The notes below the pieces were generated by a model, which searched no databases, had not been told where the DNA came from, and worked only from the letters and a program-made list of their open reading frames with translations. A program made the translations under genes and the position numbers. From Tubiluchus corallicola (taxonomy: Eukaryota > Priapulida > Priapulimorpha > Priapulimorphida > Tubiluchidae), in assembly GCA_030141605.1 (NCBI GenBank), contig JAQGDQ010000113.1, forward strand, positions 391,501 to 455,500: a stretch of 64,000 nucleotides of DNA, written 5' to 3'. Each line of letters opens with the position of its first letter. Position 1 is the stretch's first letter. Of the stretch, positions 25,401-37,835 are shown in pieces.

Positions 25401-26477
25401 AATTAGCGTGAATGTTGGACGTCGCATACAAATTACTGCGAATGATGACAGTCACAGAAATATGTAGGAATTGTGCTTACGAGCAATGAGACAGGACAGT
25501 GCTTTTAAACCAAAAATGTGAAAGCGTCTTTAGAAACGATACATGAAGTTTTTATAATAATAATTTTGACAATGTACAAGGCAAGAAGATATCTAAATCC
25601 TATTCATGCGCCACTTAAAAATGAAATATTTCACTTCAGTGTGTCACTCGCAGCAATATTTTTTGGCATAGTTTCTCTCATAAATAATAATTGTTTCTAA
25701 AGTTAGTTATTTTGTGCTGAAAAAAAGATAAACTGTTTTTAACACGAAGAACTGACTTTGAAACGTTTACAAATTAAGTTTTTTTAATATTTTTGCCTGT
25801 TAAACTTTTACAGGTCACGATTTTGAAATGTCTTGAAACATAATAGCGAAAGTATCATGATTAATAAAGTCAGTACAACTGCGAATTGTTTAGCATTACA
25901 TTACTTCAGAATTTGTCTCTGTCATAAGCAATTGTCATCACTGGGATCACTGGGATAAAGTTAATAACTACGCAAGATTGCAATGTTAGCAAGAAAGATG
26001 AAGTTTTAAAAAGACAATATAGAAACTGCAAAATACTGCTTTTTCATTTTCTCGCTTTCAAAGAAGATATAACTGCATTTTATTTGAAAGGCAGTTTCAT
26101 ATATCATGTTAGACATAGGTATTTAAAAAACGTATTTTTCGTGTTTTGGTGCTACACTTCAACCATATAGCACAATATGCTATAGCACAATAAATGAACG
26201 CATATCAACAGTTTAAAAATTTATACTCTCATTGCGTTTGAATTTAACCATTGGAGGCGAAACGGATAAGTTAATCATTTTCTGATTAATGCAACATTTT
26301 GACACAAACGCAATCACTTAACGAGCCTCTCGCAAACGAATTCCGACAAAACCGATTAGCGATCGTCGTCCCAGATGAACGCAAAGACAAATTCCTTTCC
26401 GATTAGACATGACAGCTCGTGTGCTCAATGAAATCAAAACTAGCAGCCTACTTCAAATTACAAAGTGATCAAATCAA
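25401..26477. other. Non-coding stretch, no gene seen
   Basis: AT-rich sequence upstream of the 24.9 kb gene. No open frame or repeat with support. Confidence 0.5.
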
Positions 26478-26557
26478 TTGAGATAAAGTAATTCTTTGCT
26501 CGGTTGAGATAAAGCAGTTCTTTGCGTCGCTGAGATAAAGTAATTCTTTGCTTCACC
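26478..26557 (+). repeat. Three copies of a 27-bp tandem repeat, each with a GATA motif
   Basis: TTGAGATAAAGTAATTCTTT, TTGAGATAAAGCAGTTCTTT and TGAGATAAAGTAATTCTTT begin three adjacent copies of 26-27 bp. Each carries AGATAA, the core of a GATA-factor site, at constant spacing. Confidence 0.8.
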
Positions 26558-27595
26558 GTCCTGACAACAATTGGCTAAAAAACCGAGATGAAATGCATTA
26601 TACGAAGAAGAATCTGTAGGGTTACGGCTTGCAGTGGTTATGTAAGAACTTTTAGAGGTTTGTAACCATTAGGGAGAACCTAAACACGTATAAAAACAGA
26701 AATAAAACCAAACTAAGTATAAGTGCGCGGAAGAGACTGCATAACAAATTATAACTTTTTCTAAAGTATTTTACAAGGAAGTGATAGACTTATGCAGAAA
26801 AAGGTCGTACATTTTAAAATTGCTAAACGAAAGAGACACTTGTGATTAAACTTCGAGTGGCTTATAGTGCAAATGTCTGAGTCTAAAATGTCAGAGTGAT
26901 TCTGTGGTGTAATAGATGCCAGGAAAAAGGAAAATGCAAGTTCGAGGGCCAGGGGAAGAGATTCAAGTTTACATGGGCGTAGGACACGCATTGGCTTCCT
27001 GAACAGTGCGTCAGGGAGGTTCAATGTGTCCATCACTAGGACTGAAGCAAAACAAATCTAATGTAGAAGAATTCAACCATGGAGGTCTGGGATTACTCCA
27101 GATTTCTTCACGGCCTCAAGTAGCAGCTGTCAGGTCTCAACTTGGATTTGTGAGCATGGATCTAGTTAATCTTAGCAACTCAGTTACATGTATCTTTATA
27201 CACGATTTGTACGCATTATTTGGTTTTAGTACTTCTGATGATAAGGTCTTCCAGATAGTAAAACTGTAACAAGACAAAAGCAGCAGAATGGCGATCGATT
27301 TTGAAGTATATGTATTGAACTTTAGTGAAGCGATAAATAAAATCCATAATAAAGTAAGTTTGCAGGTATCACTAATATCATAACGATAACTCAACGATTG
27401 CTAGCCTTTCTATAATTTGCTTCTAGATATCTAGTTGTCTTCATTCACCTGACGATTTTTAACATCCTTTTGTGTTTTGTGGAGTAGAAGCCTTAACTCA
27501 AATACCAACAAGTCAAAAGCACGTTACAAGTTTTAGCTAAACTCATAGAGGTTGGATTCTAGCGGAAGGACAATCAACAATATAAGAAAATAATA
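26558..27595. other. Non-coding stretch, no gene seen
   Basis: Several 85-91 codon frames overlap here on both strands but none has a family resemblance, splice context or coding-like composition. Confidence 0.4.
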
Positions 27596-27800
27596 AAGAC
27601 AAGGAGAGAAAGAACGAATTAGAAGAAAATCGTGAGAGAGGGAGAAAGGAAAAAGAGAGACGGAGAGAGGAAGAAGGAGAAAAAGGAGAAAGACGGCGAG
27701 ACGGAGAGAGCTAGAAAGAGAAAGAGAGACAGAGAGAGAGAGAGAAAGAGAGAAAGAGAGAAAGAGAGAAAGAAAGGGAAAAGAGACTGAGAGAGACATG
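27596..27800 (+). repeat. Purine-rich (GA/GAAA) tract
   Basis: About 200 bp of GAGA, GAAAGA and GGAGAA units, interrupted. It produces a Ser/Leu/Phe artefact frame on the minus strand. Confidence 0.9.
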
Positions 27801-28659
27801 GGAGGAGCTGAAACGAAATGACTTATATGAATCCAACAAACGTCACGTTCTAACGAATCCCATATAATCACAACTCCACTACTATATTAAGTAAGTAAAG
27901 TGCAATAAATTTTGCAACAAATCGAAAAAAGAACCCTCAATCAGTAGAAACTTCGACAAGGAGCGTATCTTCAATTACACAAATTGAAAAAAAGATTAGC
28001 CTAAACACAAACTCAACTCTTGGCCAACATCTCGGAAATTGTCCAAAGTAGTTGAGTGATTCCAAAAGGATACGCTTTCCCACAACAGTTAGACGCAGTT
28101 AATCACAGAAAAATGAATCTACACACGCACTACAAAACCATAGCACGAAATTACATCTAACAGAAGCCAAACTGCGTAGGTTCATTAACCAAGATGATAA
28201 ATGAACACGTCTATCACTATAATGGGAGCGCCTATAGCTGCATCATTATTCTCCAATATCAACACTTAACCTGTTTGGTATATGTACGCTTTTGCACAGG
28301 CTTTAATCAGCTGCCATATGAACAACATTGGGTGGTGCCAGGAGAAAACGTATTGATATCACTTTCTGATTATGCTGATATATAACACGCAATGATTAGT
28401 AAAACATGCGTGGCGACACAGATATTGATGAAATGAACTTAGCTGTATGGACGCAGGAAACTTGATCTTATTAATCACAGTTGCGCATGCGCAGCATGAG
28501 ACAGGAAAACCAAATTACAGGAAAATTCTGTTTCAGCAAAACAATTAGGTCAGGATCATAAAGAATTCAAATGGACGGGGACATTATGCTTCTTAAGAGA
28601 CGAAGCGTGAAAGGAGCGAGCGAGGAAAAAGGCAAACTGATGGGACAAGAAAGTGAGTT

Positions 28660-28759
28660 CGGGGGAGTTGAGGGGGAAGAGGCGAGAAAAAGAAAGAAAG
28701 GAAAGGATGTGTGGAAAGAAGAGGGAGAGGGAGAGAGAGAGAGAGAGGGGAGGGACAGA

Positions 28760-28836
<77 letters not shown>
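28660..28836 (+). repeat. Purine tract ending in (AG)n of about 70 bp
   Basis: The interrupted GA-rich part is followed by an uninterrupted AG run from about 28767 to 28836. All frames through it are artefacts (Arg-Glu or Leu-Ser repeats). Confidence 0.95.
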
Positions 28837-28841
<5 letters not shown>

Positions 28842-29569
28842 AATGGGGAGTCCTTTTTCTCCCTCACCAAGAAATGGTTGAAGGAGGAATCACCGGAAAA
28901 AGAAGGGAGTTGAAATGATCATTAGATTAGTTAGTATTAGCTGCATAAATGGCTAAAGTTGCAATACAAACTCCTAAGCTACTGGATATTGGTCATTTGA
29001 TACTTTGCATAAACTGAAACTTCGGATGATAACTTGACATGCCACCTGGAACTTACAAAATCTAGCTGCTTATCACACAAGAGTCATCTGAACTCGGAAG
29101 AAGCAAAGACAGTACTAAGCAAAGACTGACTCAAACTAGCAAAAAAATCTTCTATGTCATTGAAATGTATAACGTCAGCCTTACAATTTTTTACTAAAAG
29201 GTACGCTAGCCTTCAAGAGTTCCGTAACAAACTTAGTAGATGAAGAACTTTTTAAAATGGTATATTATACGCAACTGATAAAAGAATGAAAGATTTATCA
29301 GTGAACAAAGTAGTTACGCTAGAGCAATTTAAAGTGGACAGCTGGACACTGGCTCTAACCTAGTACTAAGAAGTGACCAAATAATTGATTTATCGTTAAT
29401 GGAAACTTTAGTCTGCATGCTATGGAGATTTTGATGTTGTATTCAACCATGTTGTAAACCAGTGGTATTGAGAAAATAGGTTCTACGAGCATCTTAGATT
29501 CAGCGACGCAGAATAACCAACTATTATTATGTCTTTTTTAAGCTTGGAAGGAAGTGAAAGGTAAAGAAG

Positions 29570-29700
29570 AGAGATTTAGCACTTGAGTGAACGAGTGAAA
29601 GAGAAAGAGCGAGAGAAAAAGAGAGAGAAAAACAGGGATGTGAAAAAAGTAGAAAAAGAGAGGAGAGGGAGGGAAGAGAAGGACAGAGAAAGAAGGGACT
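29570..29700 (+). repeat. Degenerate GA-rich tract
   Basis: GAGAGAAAAAGAGAG-type units, interrupted, over about 130 bp. Confidence 0.8.
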
Positions 29701-31629
29701 AACTGGTACATTACATCTTTTTATGTGCTGTATACTTAAAATTGGACAGTTTTCTGCAAACTAAGTGTAAACGTAAGTTTTTAAATAGTCTCCTTGTTAA
29801 TGTTTCTAAGTTTCAGTAATCTTTGGCCAGTAAAAGCTTAAAGGTCAAATACAATGTACTTTATAAAGTTTCAGTTTTCTTCAAAATCAGAAGCAAACCG
29901 CTTTCACTAAGATTTTAAGATACGTTTAAATTTTTCTTGGTGGTTTATATATTAAACCCCTGACCCTGGAGTCAGATATCGTATTTTAATAATCAGTAGA
30001 TTTTCCCACACTATGAGAACGTGTATAATGATGAGGATAGGACACTCATTACAATGGCATATTTATTCTGCCTAATTGTTATGGTTTTACACAAAATACA
30101 TCACTACCAGCGTCCAAATAATTGTTGATAACAGCCCGCAGAAGAAGAAAATAAAAACGCACAACCCAGTTTTTCATTTATTATTGAAGCCACGTGCTAC
30201 AGAAGGACACACAATAGTTCCAGCCAGAATATTCAGAAGCCAAGTTTACATACTAATACACCTGATTCTGAGGTGCAGCATCCCTTATAACGTGTAAAAA
30301 TCTAAATTTCAATTCCGAACAACTTCTTCTGAGGAATAAAACACACAGATCTGGGTCATGAAGCCGACAATTGTGAATAGATCAATCGTTCTATAATTGC
30401 TTAAACAGGCGGGAAACATTGCCGTAGGTTTCTTCTGATCCTTTGAGAAATGGAGGGCTGTCCAGGCCATCATGTCAGGTAATTATATCCGGATCATACT
30501 GTAAGCCCTTCGGGGAAGGACTGAGTACAGACGTTTTGCAAATCCACAATAGACTACAAACGATAAAACGTTCAGGATTTTGTAGTTACTCTATAGAAGG
30601 CAACAGGAACAGTCTCAGAACATTTATTTATGGAAATATGGGAACAGACTACGAACAAAGCAAGCAACAATAAAGTTAAACAAAACTGGGAAAACTGGTG
30701 ACATATTCGATGAGAATTACACCAGTTCCACGACCCGTACGTCATGAGAAGGTAGTGACAAAGTCATCCCTAACAGGCTCAAATGTTTGCATTTGACTTG
30801 AAGAAAACTTAGTAAAACTATGCGGTCCATTACTCAGTACCATCACTGAATAGTGCAGTTCATGCACAGCGACGTTCTCATTTTCTACGCATAATCTAAT
30901 ACAATGATGCTATTTGACTATTGGCAACAATAACACAGAGCTCATATCCGCTTGATCTACCTCATCTATTTATACATAGACGGCTGCGATAACAACATCA
31001 ATCACATATCCTTTATCAGTTGTCATGAAAAAATAACACCGTTTAATCAAGGTGGTAATACGCAAGGTCTGTTGAGATTTAGGCGACACCGACAAAGCCT
31101 TTGATGGAGGTTGGCACACCAATTCATCATGTTTGAACACAATAAAACCTGAATGTGATATTGCTTCGACCTTCGCAGGGAAACCCAAGACAGAAATTTA
31201 GCAGAGAGAAATTTGAGCTGCTAATCTTCCTAGTGTTCATCAGCAGGAAACAATTCCTTGGGTAGTCATAAGAAGTATTATTAATTGTTTTAGTTGCAGT
31301 GTAATGTCTTAAGAACTCGAGCAGACAAGCTTATGAGAGCTCCTTCGAGATACCCCAAAAGAGCAGAAATTTCACGAAACTCTGCGCGGACAAATTGGCG
31401 AACAATTTTAGAGCCCTGCTCGATTGATGTGCTTCTATCTTGCGTCTAAATCTGGAGAGTTTGAAACATTAAAGCAATTTCATCTGATATTATGTTCTCA
31501 GCTTTGGGTACATGATTACTCTCTGATGGAAAAGAAAATTATCAGACTGCTCTTTTGCGATTACAAGCCCCAAAGATAATTGAGAGAAACAAATGGGTCA
31601 TGCAGTCGCTTTAGCGCTTTGAAAAACTG
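29701..31629. other. Non-coding stretch, no gene seen
   Basis: No convincing frame. Short frames at 30076-30297, 30443-30673 and 30970-31188 show no domain, splice context or family resemblance. Confidence 0.4.
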
Positions 31630-32045
31630 AAAGGCTGGCTGACTGACCAAGTGGCTAGTTACCCAACTAGGTGGTTGGCTGACTGGATGAATAGATGGAT
31701 GAACGGACGAAGAGACGGAAAGCGGGGAAATCAATAAATGTATAAATTGGATGTCTGATTGTATCACATGGGCGAAATACGGTTGGAATGGATTGAAATG
31801 GAATGGATTGAATTGAATGAACTGGATTACACTGAAATGGATTTGACTGAATTGAACTAGACTCTACTAGACTGGACTTGAATGGACTGGAATGGAGTGC
31901 ACACGACAGGACGGGATAGTAAAACAGTGGACCAAACCAAATTTGAATTGGGTGGGATGTAATCATGATCGTGAATGAACCAATGAATGAGCGAGTGAGT
32001 GAATGCATGAGTGAATGAATGAATGAACGAATGAATGAATGAGTT
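31630..32045 (+). repeat. Degenerate satellite-like block: GGCTGACT, then GGAATGGATT, then GAATGAAT units
   Basis: Three successive decayed short-unit repeats occur: TGGCTGACTG/GATGGATGAA (31630-31710), GAATGGATTGAAATGG-type TGGAAT units (31785-31905) and (GAAT/GAGT)n (31975-32045). The two minus-strand frames across them are repeat artefacts. Confidence 0.8.
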
Positions 32046-32887
32046 TATTCAGTGAATATTTTAGTTAATCCAGAACAGAACAAGCGAATGTAAACTAACT
32101 GAGTGAACGAAAATGAACGAGTGCTAAATTTGAAGCTCTTTTCCGAAATCTAAATGCAAAAATAATCAGCAAAAGCAGAGTCAGAATTGATAGATGGTAA
32201 ACTGCCAGAACTGGCACAGAAAAGTGAGATACAATAACCGAGCTGCAATTCTCACGTCATCATTGAGTTTCACAGCGATGTTCTTAATCTGGTGAACAGC
32301 CCAAGACAGTAATAGACGAGACAGAAACGTTAATCACCTTCTTACGCTGAAGAAACTGTTTATTTTAACCTAACAGTTGTTTTCACTGCGTTTTCAACAA
32401 ATCAAAGCTGCGTAAAAACGCAAGAAAAGGAAATTAACAATGTGTAGCTCAAAGACAGAAGATTACCAGCCGATAAGGAACACCATTATTGCGGCTATTT
32501 CGTCACTTCGTTGACGCGACTGACACATAGACATATTCTGAATATTCTGATGTAAAAAGCGTTAAAATTTCTCAGCATATTACATCGGTGAGCACGCAAC
32601 ACCTATGCACTTTAATTATGTCACCTGTGGTAAAACGAAACCGGTGTTCAATGAAAACGAAACCTTGTCAGTTGAAGGAAGCAATGCATCACGGGCGCCC
32701 CAGTGCAGAAACTAAATGGTATAGAAACGTCACAAGTTTCATCGGACACATGACATGTAATTATCAACCGTTACTCACTCGTGGCCTTGCCAGCCTTCAA
32801 CCATAAAAGCGTCAGAGGCATAATTACAAATACGTCCGGCGTGGGGGTAAGCAATATATTTAATAGGCCACTGTGAGGGTCGTGTGT
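32046..32887. other. Non-coding stretch, no gene seen
   Basis: No convincing coding frame. The 72-codon frame at 32588-32806 lacks an ATG start and support. Confidence 0.4.
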
Positions 32888-32967
32888 GATTGGTCGGCTA
32901 ATTAACGCTACTGTTGTGCCTAAACAATGGTCGACAAAAGGATACAATTATGCAAATGTCATAATCC
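32888..32967 (+). promoter_or_regulatory. Candidate enhancer: homeodomain, SOX and POU octamer motifs within 80 bp
   Basis: GATTGG (CCAAT-type, 32889), CTAATTAA (homeodomain, 32898-32905), AACAATGG (SOX, 32923-32930), ATGCAAAT (perfect POU octamer, 32950-32957) and TAATCC (K50 homeodomain such as Otx, 32962-32967) occur together. SOX and POU sites this close are typical of neural or early developmental enhancers in animals. Whether this one works is unknown. Confidence 0.3.
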
Positions 32968-34290
32968 GTATTGATCAACACTTGCTTTCATTATCATACC
33001 AATGAGAAATTAGAGTTGAATCATTTTTCAAGTCGATTTATCGTACATGTGTGCTTGTAGTTGCACAGAGTCACAACATCCAGTTCTACAAACTATTGGT
33101 ATGTAAATAATGAAACTTCTTCGTGCTTTTAAGAAATCATAATCCGATCCAATTTTTTTTATTTTTTAGTGTTTATCTTTTGTTTTTCATAATCTTAATC
33201 AGTTTTGTCCATAACCTTTGCCCATTGCATGTTATGGCGTCTGTAATATTTTTCGTAAGTCTTCTCTATATATCCTATAAGTAATATTTTAAGGCCTATG
33301 TCAAACTGATAAAAATAAAATAAAAACCAGATTTAAATAAGTGAAAACCCTACAAAATTTTTATTCAAATAAGTAAAAAATTAAATTTTAAATTAAATTT
33401 TTAATACTACATCAGTCTGTTATTCATAACTAATTGAACACTTTCATTTTTAACAATTTGTTTATTAACACATGAGAGAAACACTGCCACAAATTTACTT
33501 TGTGTACCCTTATCCGGTCTCATATCACCTGGCAATTATAACATACGTGTTTCTTCAAAGTAGGATTAGTCATACTGATTGGTGTGATACAAAACAGGCA
33601 CCGCAACAGCCTTCCTGTTGTACAGAAGGCAGATTCAACAGAACGCCTGTGATTAATGGTTACCTCCATACCATTTTGTCACAGATAATAAGTTACATTC
33701 CAGGGAGTGAAAGATTGTTATAGAAAGCTATCAATATAACGGCCAAACAGGACAGACAAGTGAAAACCAATAGCTCGCGTAAAAAGGCTGGAAGGTTTAC
33801 TTAATAGCACTATCCTTAGACTTTGATAAGAGAATAAAATAAGCTACCAGTAAACATTACGATAATCTGTAGGCATGTTCAGGATTCCAATTTTAATTCC
33901 AAAAGAAAATTTAATCTCGAAAGCCATGTTCGTTTAAAACCATGTTGGATAACATAAAATTTGTGAACACAAGAATAATTTCTAATTACGTGACTATAAA
34001 ACTTTTGAAACTATAAATCTTGTAAAAGCTATCACATCAAATTCATTTGTACCTTGTAAGATGAAGCGAACAGTCACGTTTAAGACAGACAGAATAGAAA
34101 TTCAAAAACAATGAAAATAGAACAAAAATGCAGAAAAAAGCTTAATTTCCTATCGGAAAGCGCTCATAGGTATTTTCCCGGCTAGACATTCTCCTGTCCT
34201 TGGCGAAATCATTTTCTTAGTCAGACTGCAACACTTTGTTATTAGAACTAACTAATATGCCCCACTAAAAGCTCATCTCTCATCGCCTAG
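32968..34290. other. Non-coding stretch, no gene seen
   Basis: AT-rich. An 83-codon frame with ATG at 33472-33723 has no recognised domain and an AT-driven composition. No repeats stand out. Confidence 0.4.
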
Positions 34291-34630
34291 CTTAATAAGT
34301 TTGGAAACACATCAAACTCCAAGGAAATGGTCTGCCGGAAGAACAACTTGGGGGCGTACTTTCCACTTCCGGAAGACTTGGGACAAACCAGCCGTCATTA
34401 TTATGGCCTCCCAGCAAAAGCGCTTGTTCCATAGCATTGTTAGCGTGAAGTTCCAGGGCTTCATTTGGACGATTCTAAGCACAAATTGGTCCACTTTTCT
34501 TTCCGGGCAAAAATAGCATCTAGCTGCCCGTCCGAATGCCCCCTGATCTGTTCAGATTTCAAAACATCCGAATTCAACAGTGACTGGCAGCTTGCAGCTG
34601 TCTGGGAGGACATGTTCAGTTTTTAAACAA
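34291..34630 (+). other. GC-elevated island with a coding-like frame; possible exon or conserved element
   Basis: The plus-strand frame ending at TAA about 34627 reads HFSFRAKIASSCPSECPLIC and later FNSDWQLAAVWEDMFSF. It is open back to about 34443, where TAGs precede it. The same frame upstream reads KNNLGAYFPLPEDLGQTSRH. A pyrimidine-rich acceptor-like ACTTTTCTTTCCGGGCAAAAATAG (34493-34516) lies inside. Composition is clearly GC-richer than the surroundings. It could be a terminal exon, a decayed gene or a conserved regulatory element. Nothing is recognised by name. Confidence 0.25.
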
Positions 34631-35851
34631 TCTTAAGCTCTCCCCACGAAAAACTTTTGGGTGGATTTACAAATACACGTGTGCTGGCAAATGATAACAA
34701 GCACATCTGACAAGTGACGCCAGTGGGGGTATAAGGCAGCATACGGTGGGGGGAGTCAAATTTAAATTTTATTAACTCCTGCAAAAAGACAACATCAAAA
34801 TAGAATGATTATTTACTGCAAAAAATATATTTTTCACACAGAGTTACGTAAGATAAGAGGCAACAAACTAACATAGAAGACTGTAGCAGTACCAGCACTT
34901 CGCTAATTATCGGGGATAATCTGCTAAGATGAAACACTGAACTAACAAATAATATGCCACTAAGTGAAGTAAATAACTGGGAGCTATGGCAAACGAAATG
35001 TCCAAATGTCCAAACAGTTTCACAGTGTCATTCATTATTTTATTAGCTAAGCCTAGCAATGCTTAACTTTACAATCAAGCGCATACCTTGACCATTCAGC
35101 TATTATTTCACCTCAAAAAAGTAAATACTGCGTATAATTATAATTCATACAAAACATTAAAAAGAGCGTACGCAGGCGCAGTTACCCCCTTTTTTCTAAA
35201 ATGTTCTGCCCATTACTGTTTTGTTTTCAGAAAGACAGTGAGATTTGCATTGAGGTAAGAATAAGGTAAGGAAGCTCACGTGACATACAAATGATTATAC
35301 GATCTGTCAAAACAGCACAATTTGCATCAGGCTTACACGAGTTGGACTAAAAACCGGTATTTAATAATATTGCAAGTCACGTGGGCCTGTGAACGCCGCT
35401 GTTGCCATAGTAACTGTTGACAGTGGCTAATTGTTAGCAGTTACAGTAATCCACTCCAGAAGCTTTTCTTTTTTACTTCCCCTTTTCGATTCCTTCTCTT
35501 ATTTTTTTGATTTGTTTTTCTGTGTCTCTTAACATGTCTTACCATAAATGTATCGTTTCATCTCATTCCGTCTCGTTTTGTTCCGTTCCGCTACATCTTG
35601 TCCCTGCCTAAGCCATTTCATCCTTTTCATTTCATTGCTCTCCGTGACTTTCCTACTCTCACCTCGCCATCATTTCTTTCTTTTACCCTTCCACCCTTCC
35701 TCCCTTCACATGTAAAATGTGTCCAATAAGGAGACAACCTACTTCACGATAAATTTATAGACTTCTGCTGTAACTTAGAGACATCATTCACACTAGCACT
35801 TTGTTTATAGGAATGCAATGTTTGTCGAAATGAATTTGAACCCGGGTACTG
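34631..35851. other. Non-coding stretch, no gene seen
   Basis: No convincing frame. From 35460 to 35710 the sequence is T/C-rich, with CGTTTCATCTCATTCCGTC-like units resembling a decayed TTCCG/TCATT repeat. Confidence 0.45.
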
Positions 35852-36058
35852 ATGTCGCACAGACCTCATTCTGCCTCTGAGAAACATGAAATCGTTAATG
35901 ATGAAATGTTGAAAAGCCGTGCAGGAAAACTTAACAAAACATCAGCAGAACAAATCGCCAATTATCAAACGCAATGTCAAATTCTAGAAATGCATCTCAG
36001 AATTTCACAAAAATTCCTAACCAGAAGTTTTCTAAGGATACTGTACAGTGTACAGTGA
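35852..36058 (+). CDS. Candidate small ORF, 68 codons, coiled-coil-like
   Basis: The ATG is the first after an in-frame TGA, though its context is weak (C at -3). The middle part, for example DEMLKSRAGKLNKTSAEQIA and YQTQCQILEMHLRISQK, is polar and helix-prone, unlike most frames here. The last 14 residues look non-coding, so the true exon might end earlier. No family is recognised; chance remains likely. Confidence 0.2.
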   Translation: MSHRPHSASEKHEIVNDEMLKSRAGKLNKTSAEQIANYQTQCQILEMHLRISQKFLTRSFLRILYSVQ

Positions 36059-36817
36059 AACTACAGTGCAGTTTGTACAGTTAAAATAGAAAATATTATT
36101 TTGCAAAAAATTTCCATCAGTAATTTCAATGATGGCGGTGCAACTTTAAATTACGTTAGCCCTGGGCAGCAGCCTTGCCAATGTAAAATGAAAACATAGA
36201 TCTTACAAAATTGTATGCCTTATAATACAGCCCTTATATAGATTATCGTTAATGCAGATATTGTAGATATATCGTAAGGTTTATATCAACAACCCTCAAG
36301 ACAAAACAACCGCTATTAACAATTCGTTTTTGTTTTCTATAGAATAAATGTATATATGTAGTATATGTATATTCAATTTGTGTTAATAAAATACCGTTTA
36401 ACCTACCCAACAGTATATTATGTGCAGTTAAATCAATAAAGTAAGCTGCTTTATGCACCAAATAAGCCTAAATAAGCAGCTGTTAATAAATTTAGAAGTA
36501 TCTAGATTAAGCCTATGACAAGCAGCATAAAAATGGGCCTAAGTATAAAGTGTCAGCGTAACCAGCGATGTGAGGTCCTACAGCAATAAAGCAGCTGAGC
36601 TGAGATGAGCCAAGGACTACAGGACTGATTGAAAGTCAAACCCAACCAGGCTGACAATGCGACTTTGCAAAAGTGAACTCATTTGCAACAACGGGAAATC
36701 ATTCTAACTAGTAACCAACTTATTAAACAACAAAATTAGTCATAAATATCCAAGCAAACTGTTTACTTATCCTTACTTTCTTAGAATATTGGGCTTGCAA
36801 AGCTAATAGGTTAAACC

Positions 36818-37117
36818 ATGAAGCTCTCTGTCCGTTCAGGCAGTTTTGATTGTAAAGAGATTAATTACCCTGCTTTTAGCCGCCAAGTCTTGAATCTTCA
36901 ATCTCTTGAAACTGACACGGATAGTGTGTGTCTGGTTTCACTTCCGTACAACAGACTCATGTTTACCGAGATAACATTCTTAAACGTTCGGTTTTACTGC
37001 CAGCGTCCCAAGCGGCATAAGCAAACATTTATTGAAAGCCAAAACCAATGTAGCTTCCTAGACGCTGGACCGAGCAACCAGGACAAAGCTAAAGTGCGTA
37101 ATAAACTCAGCTGTTAA
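36818..37117 (+). CDS. Candidate small ORF, 99 codons
   Basis: The ATG sits in a good context (ACCATGA) and the frame runs 99 codons to TAA, with higher GC and a more even composition than the background (QSLETDTDSVCLVSLPYNR, DAGPSNQDKAKVRNK). There is no signal peptide, membrane segment or known domain. A repeat-rich region follows at once. It might be a short gene or a chance frame. Confidence 0.25.
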   Translation: MKLSVRSGSFDCKEINYPAFSRQVLNLQSLETDTDSVCLVSLPYNRLMFTEITFLNVRFYCQRPKRHKQTFIESQNQCSFLDAGPSNQDKAKVRNKLSC

Positions 37118-37179
37118 TTTTGTTATCTGGGTTTCCCATATGAAGTGAAGTTTTTCTTAAACCTTGAGGAGGGCGGCGG

Positions 37180-37500
37180 TGGTGGTTTTATGCACGGTGG
37201 CATTAACGATAATGATCATACTGATGTTAAAAGTTAAGGTATTAATAACGGTAATGGTGATGACGATGATGACAATGATGATGATAATAATGATGTTAAA
37301 AAACAAGGTTTTAATAATGGTAATGGTGATGACGAAGACGATGATGATGATAATGACGACGACGACGACAATGATGATGATGATAGTGATAGTTGTAACG
37401 ATAACAACAGCGATTGTGATAGTGGTGGTGTTGGTGGCGTTGATGGTGATGGTGGCGGTGGTGATGGTAGTGTTGTTGGGGGTGCCAACGGTACTGGAGA
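37180..37500 (+). repeat. Imperfect trinucleotide (GAT/GTT/GGT) repeat, about 300 bp
   Basis: GATGAT, AATGATG, GACGAC, GGTGGT and GTTGGT units alternate. Two segments repeat as larger blocks: TTAAAAGTTAAGGT near 37227 resembles TTAAAAAACAAGGT near 37297, each followed by the same AATAATGGTAATGGTGATGA-like run. All long frames here are artefacts. Confidence 0.85.
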
Positions 37501-37835
37501 GAGAAACAAAAGATAAAGACAGGATTAAAGAAAACAAAAAACAAGTACATGAATAGGAAAACAGACAAAGTAAAGATGCAAAACGAGAAAGAAAACCGCA
37601 AACAAGGAAATAAGAGATGAAAAAGAAGGCAAAAGGCAAAAGAAAAAGAGAAAGAAATAGCAGAAGGGAGGGAATGAGTTAGAAAAACAAAGAATAAAGC
37701 AAACAAAAAAGAAAGAGAAGAGAAGAGAAGAGAAGAGAAGAGAAAAAACAAGCAAAAAGACAGCAAAGATAAAGGAGGGGACACTAAACGGGAACAAAAT
37801 AAAAATAAAGAAAAAAAGAAAATGAAAAACTGACC
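37501..37835 (+). repeat. Purine-rich tract with AGAGA and AAAAGA units
   Basis: More than 300 bp nearly pure in A and G, including a (GAAGA)n-like run near 37709-37742. It follows directly on the trinucleotide repeat and gives Phe/Leu/Ser artefact frames on the minus strand. Confidence 0.85.

Noticed and set aside
28556-28918. Frames of 86-115 codons on both strands
   Set aside because: Produced by the (AG)n microsatellite; no unique coding sequence.
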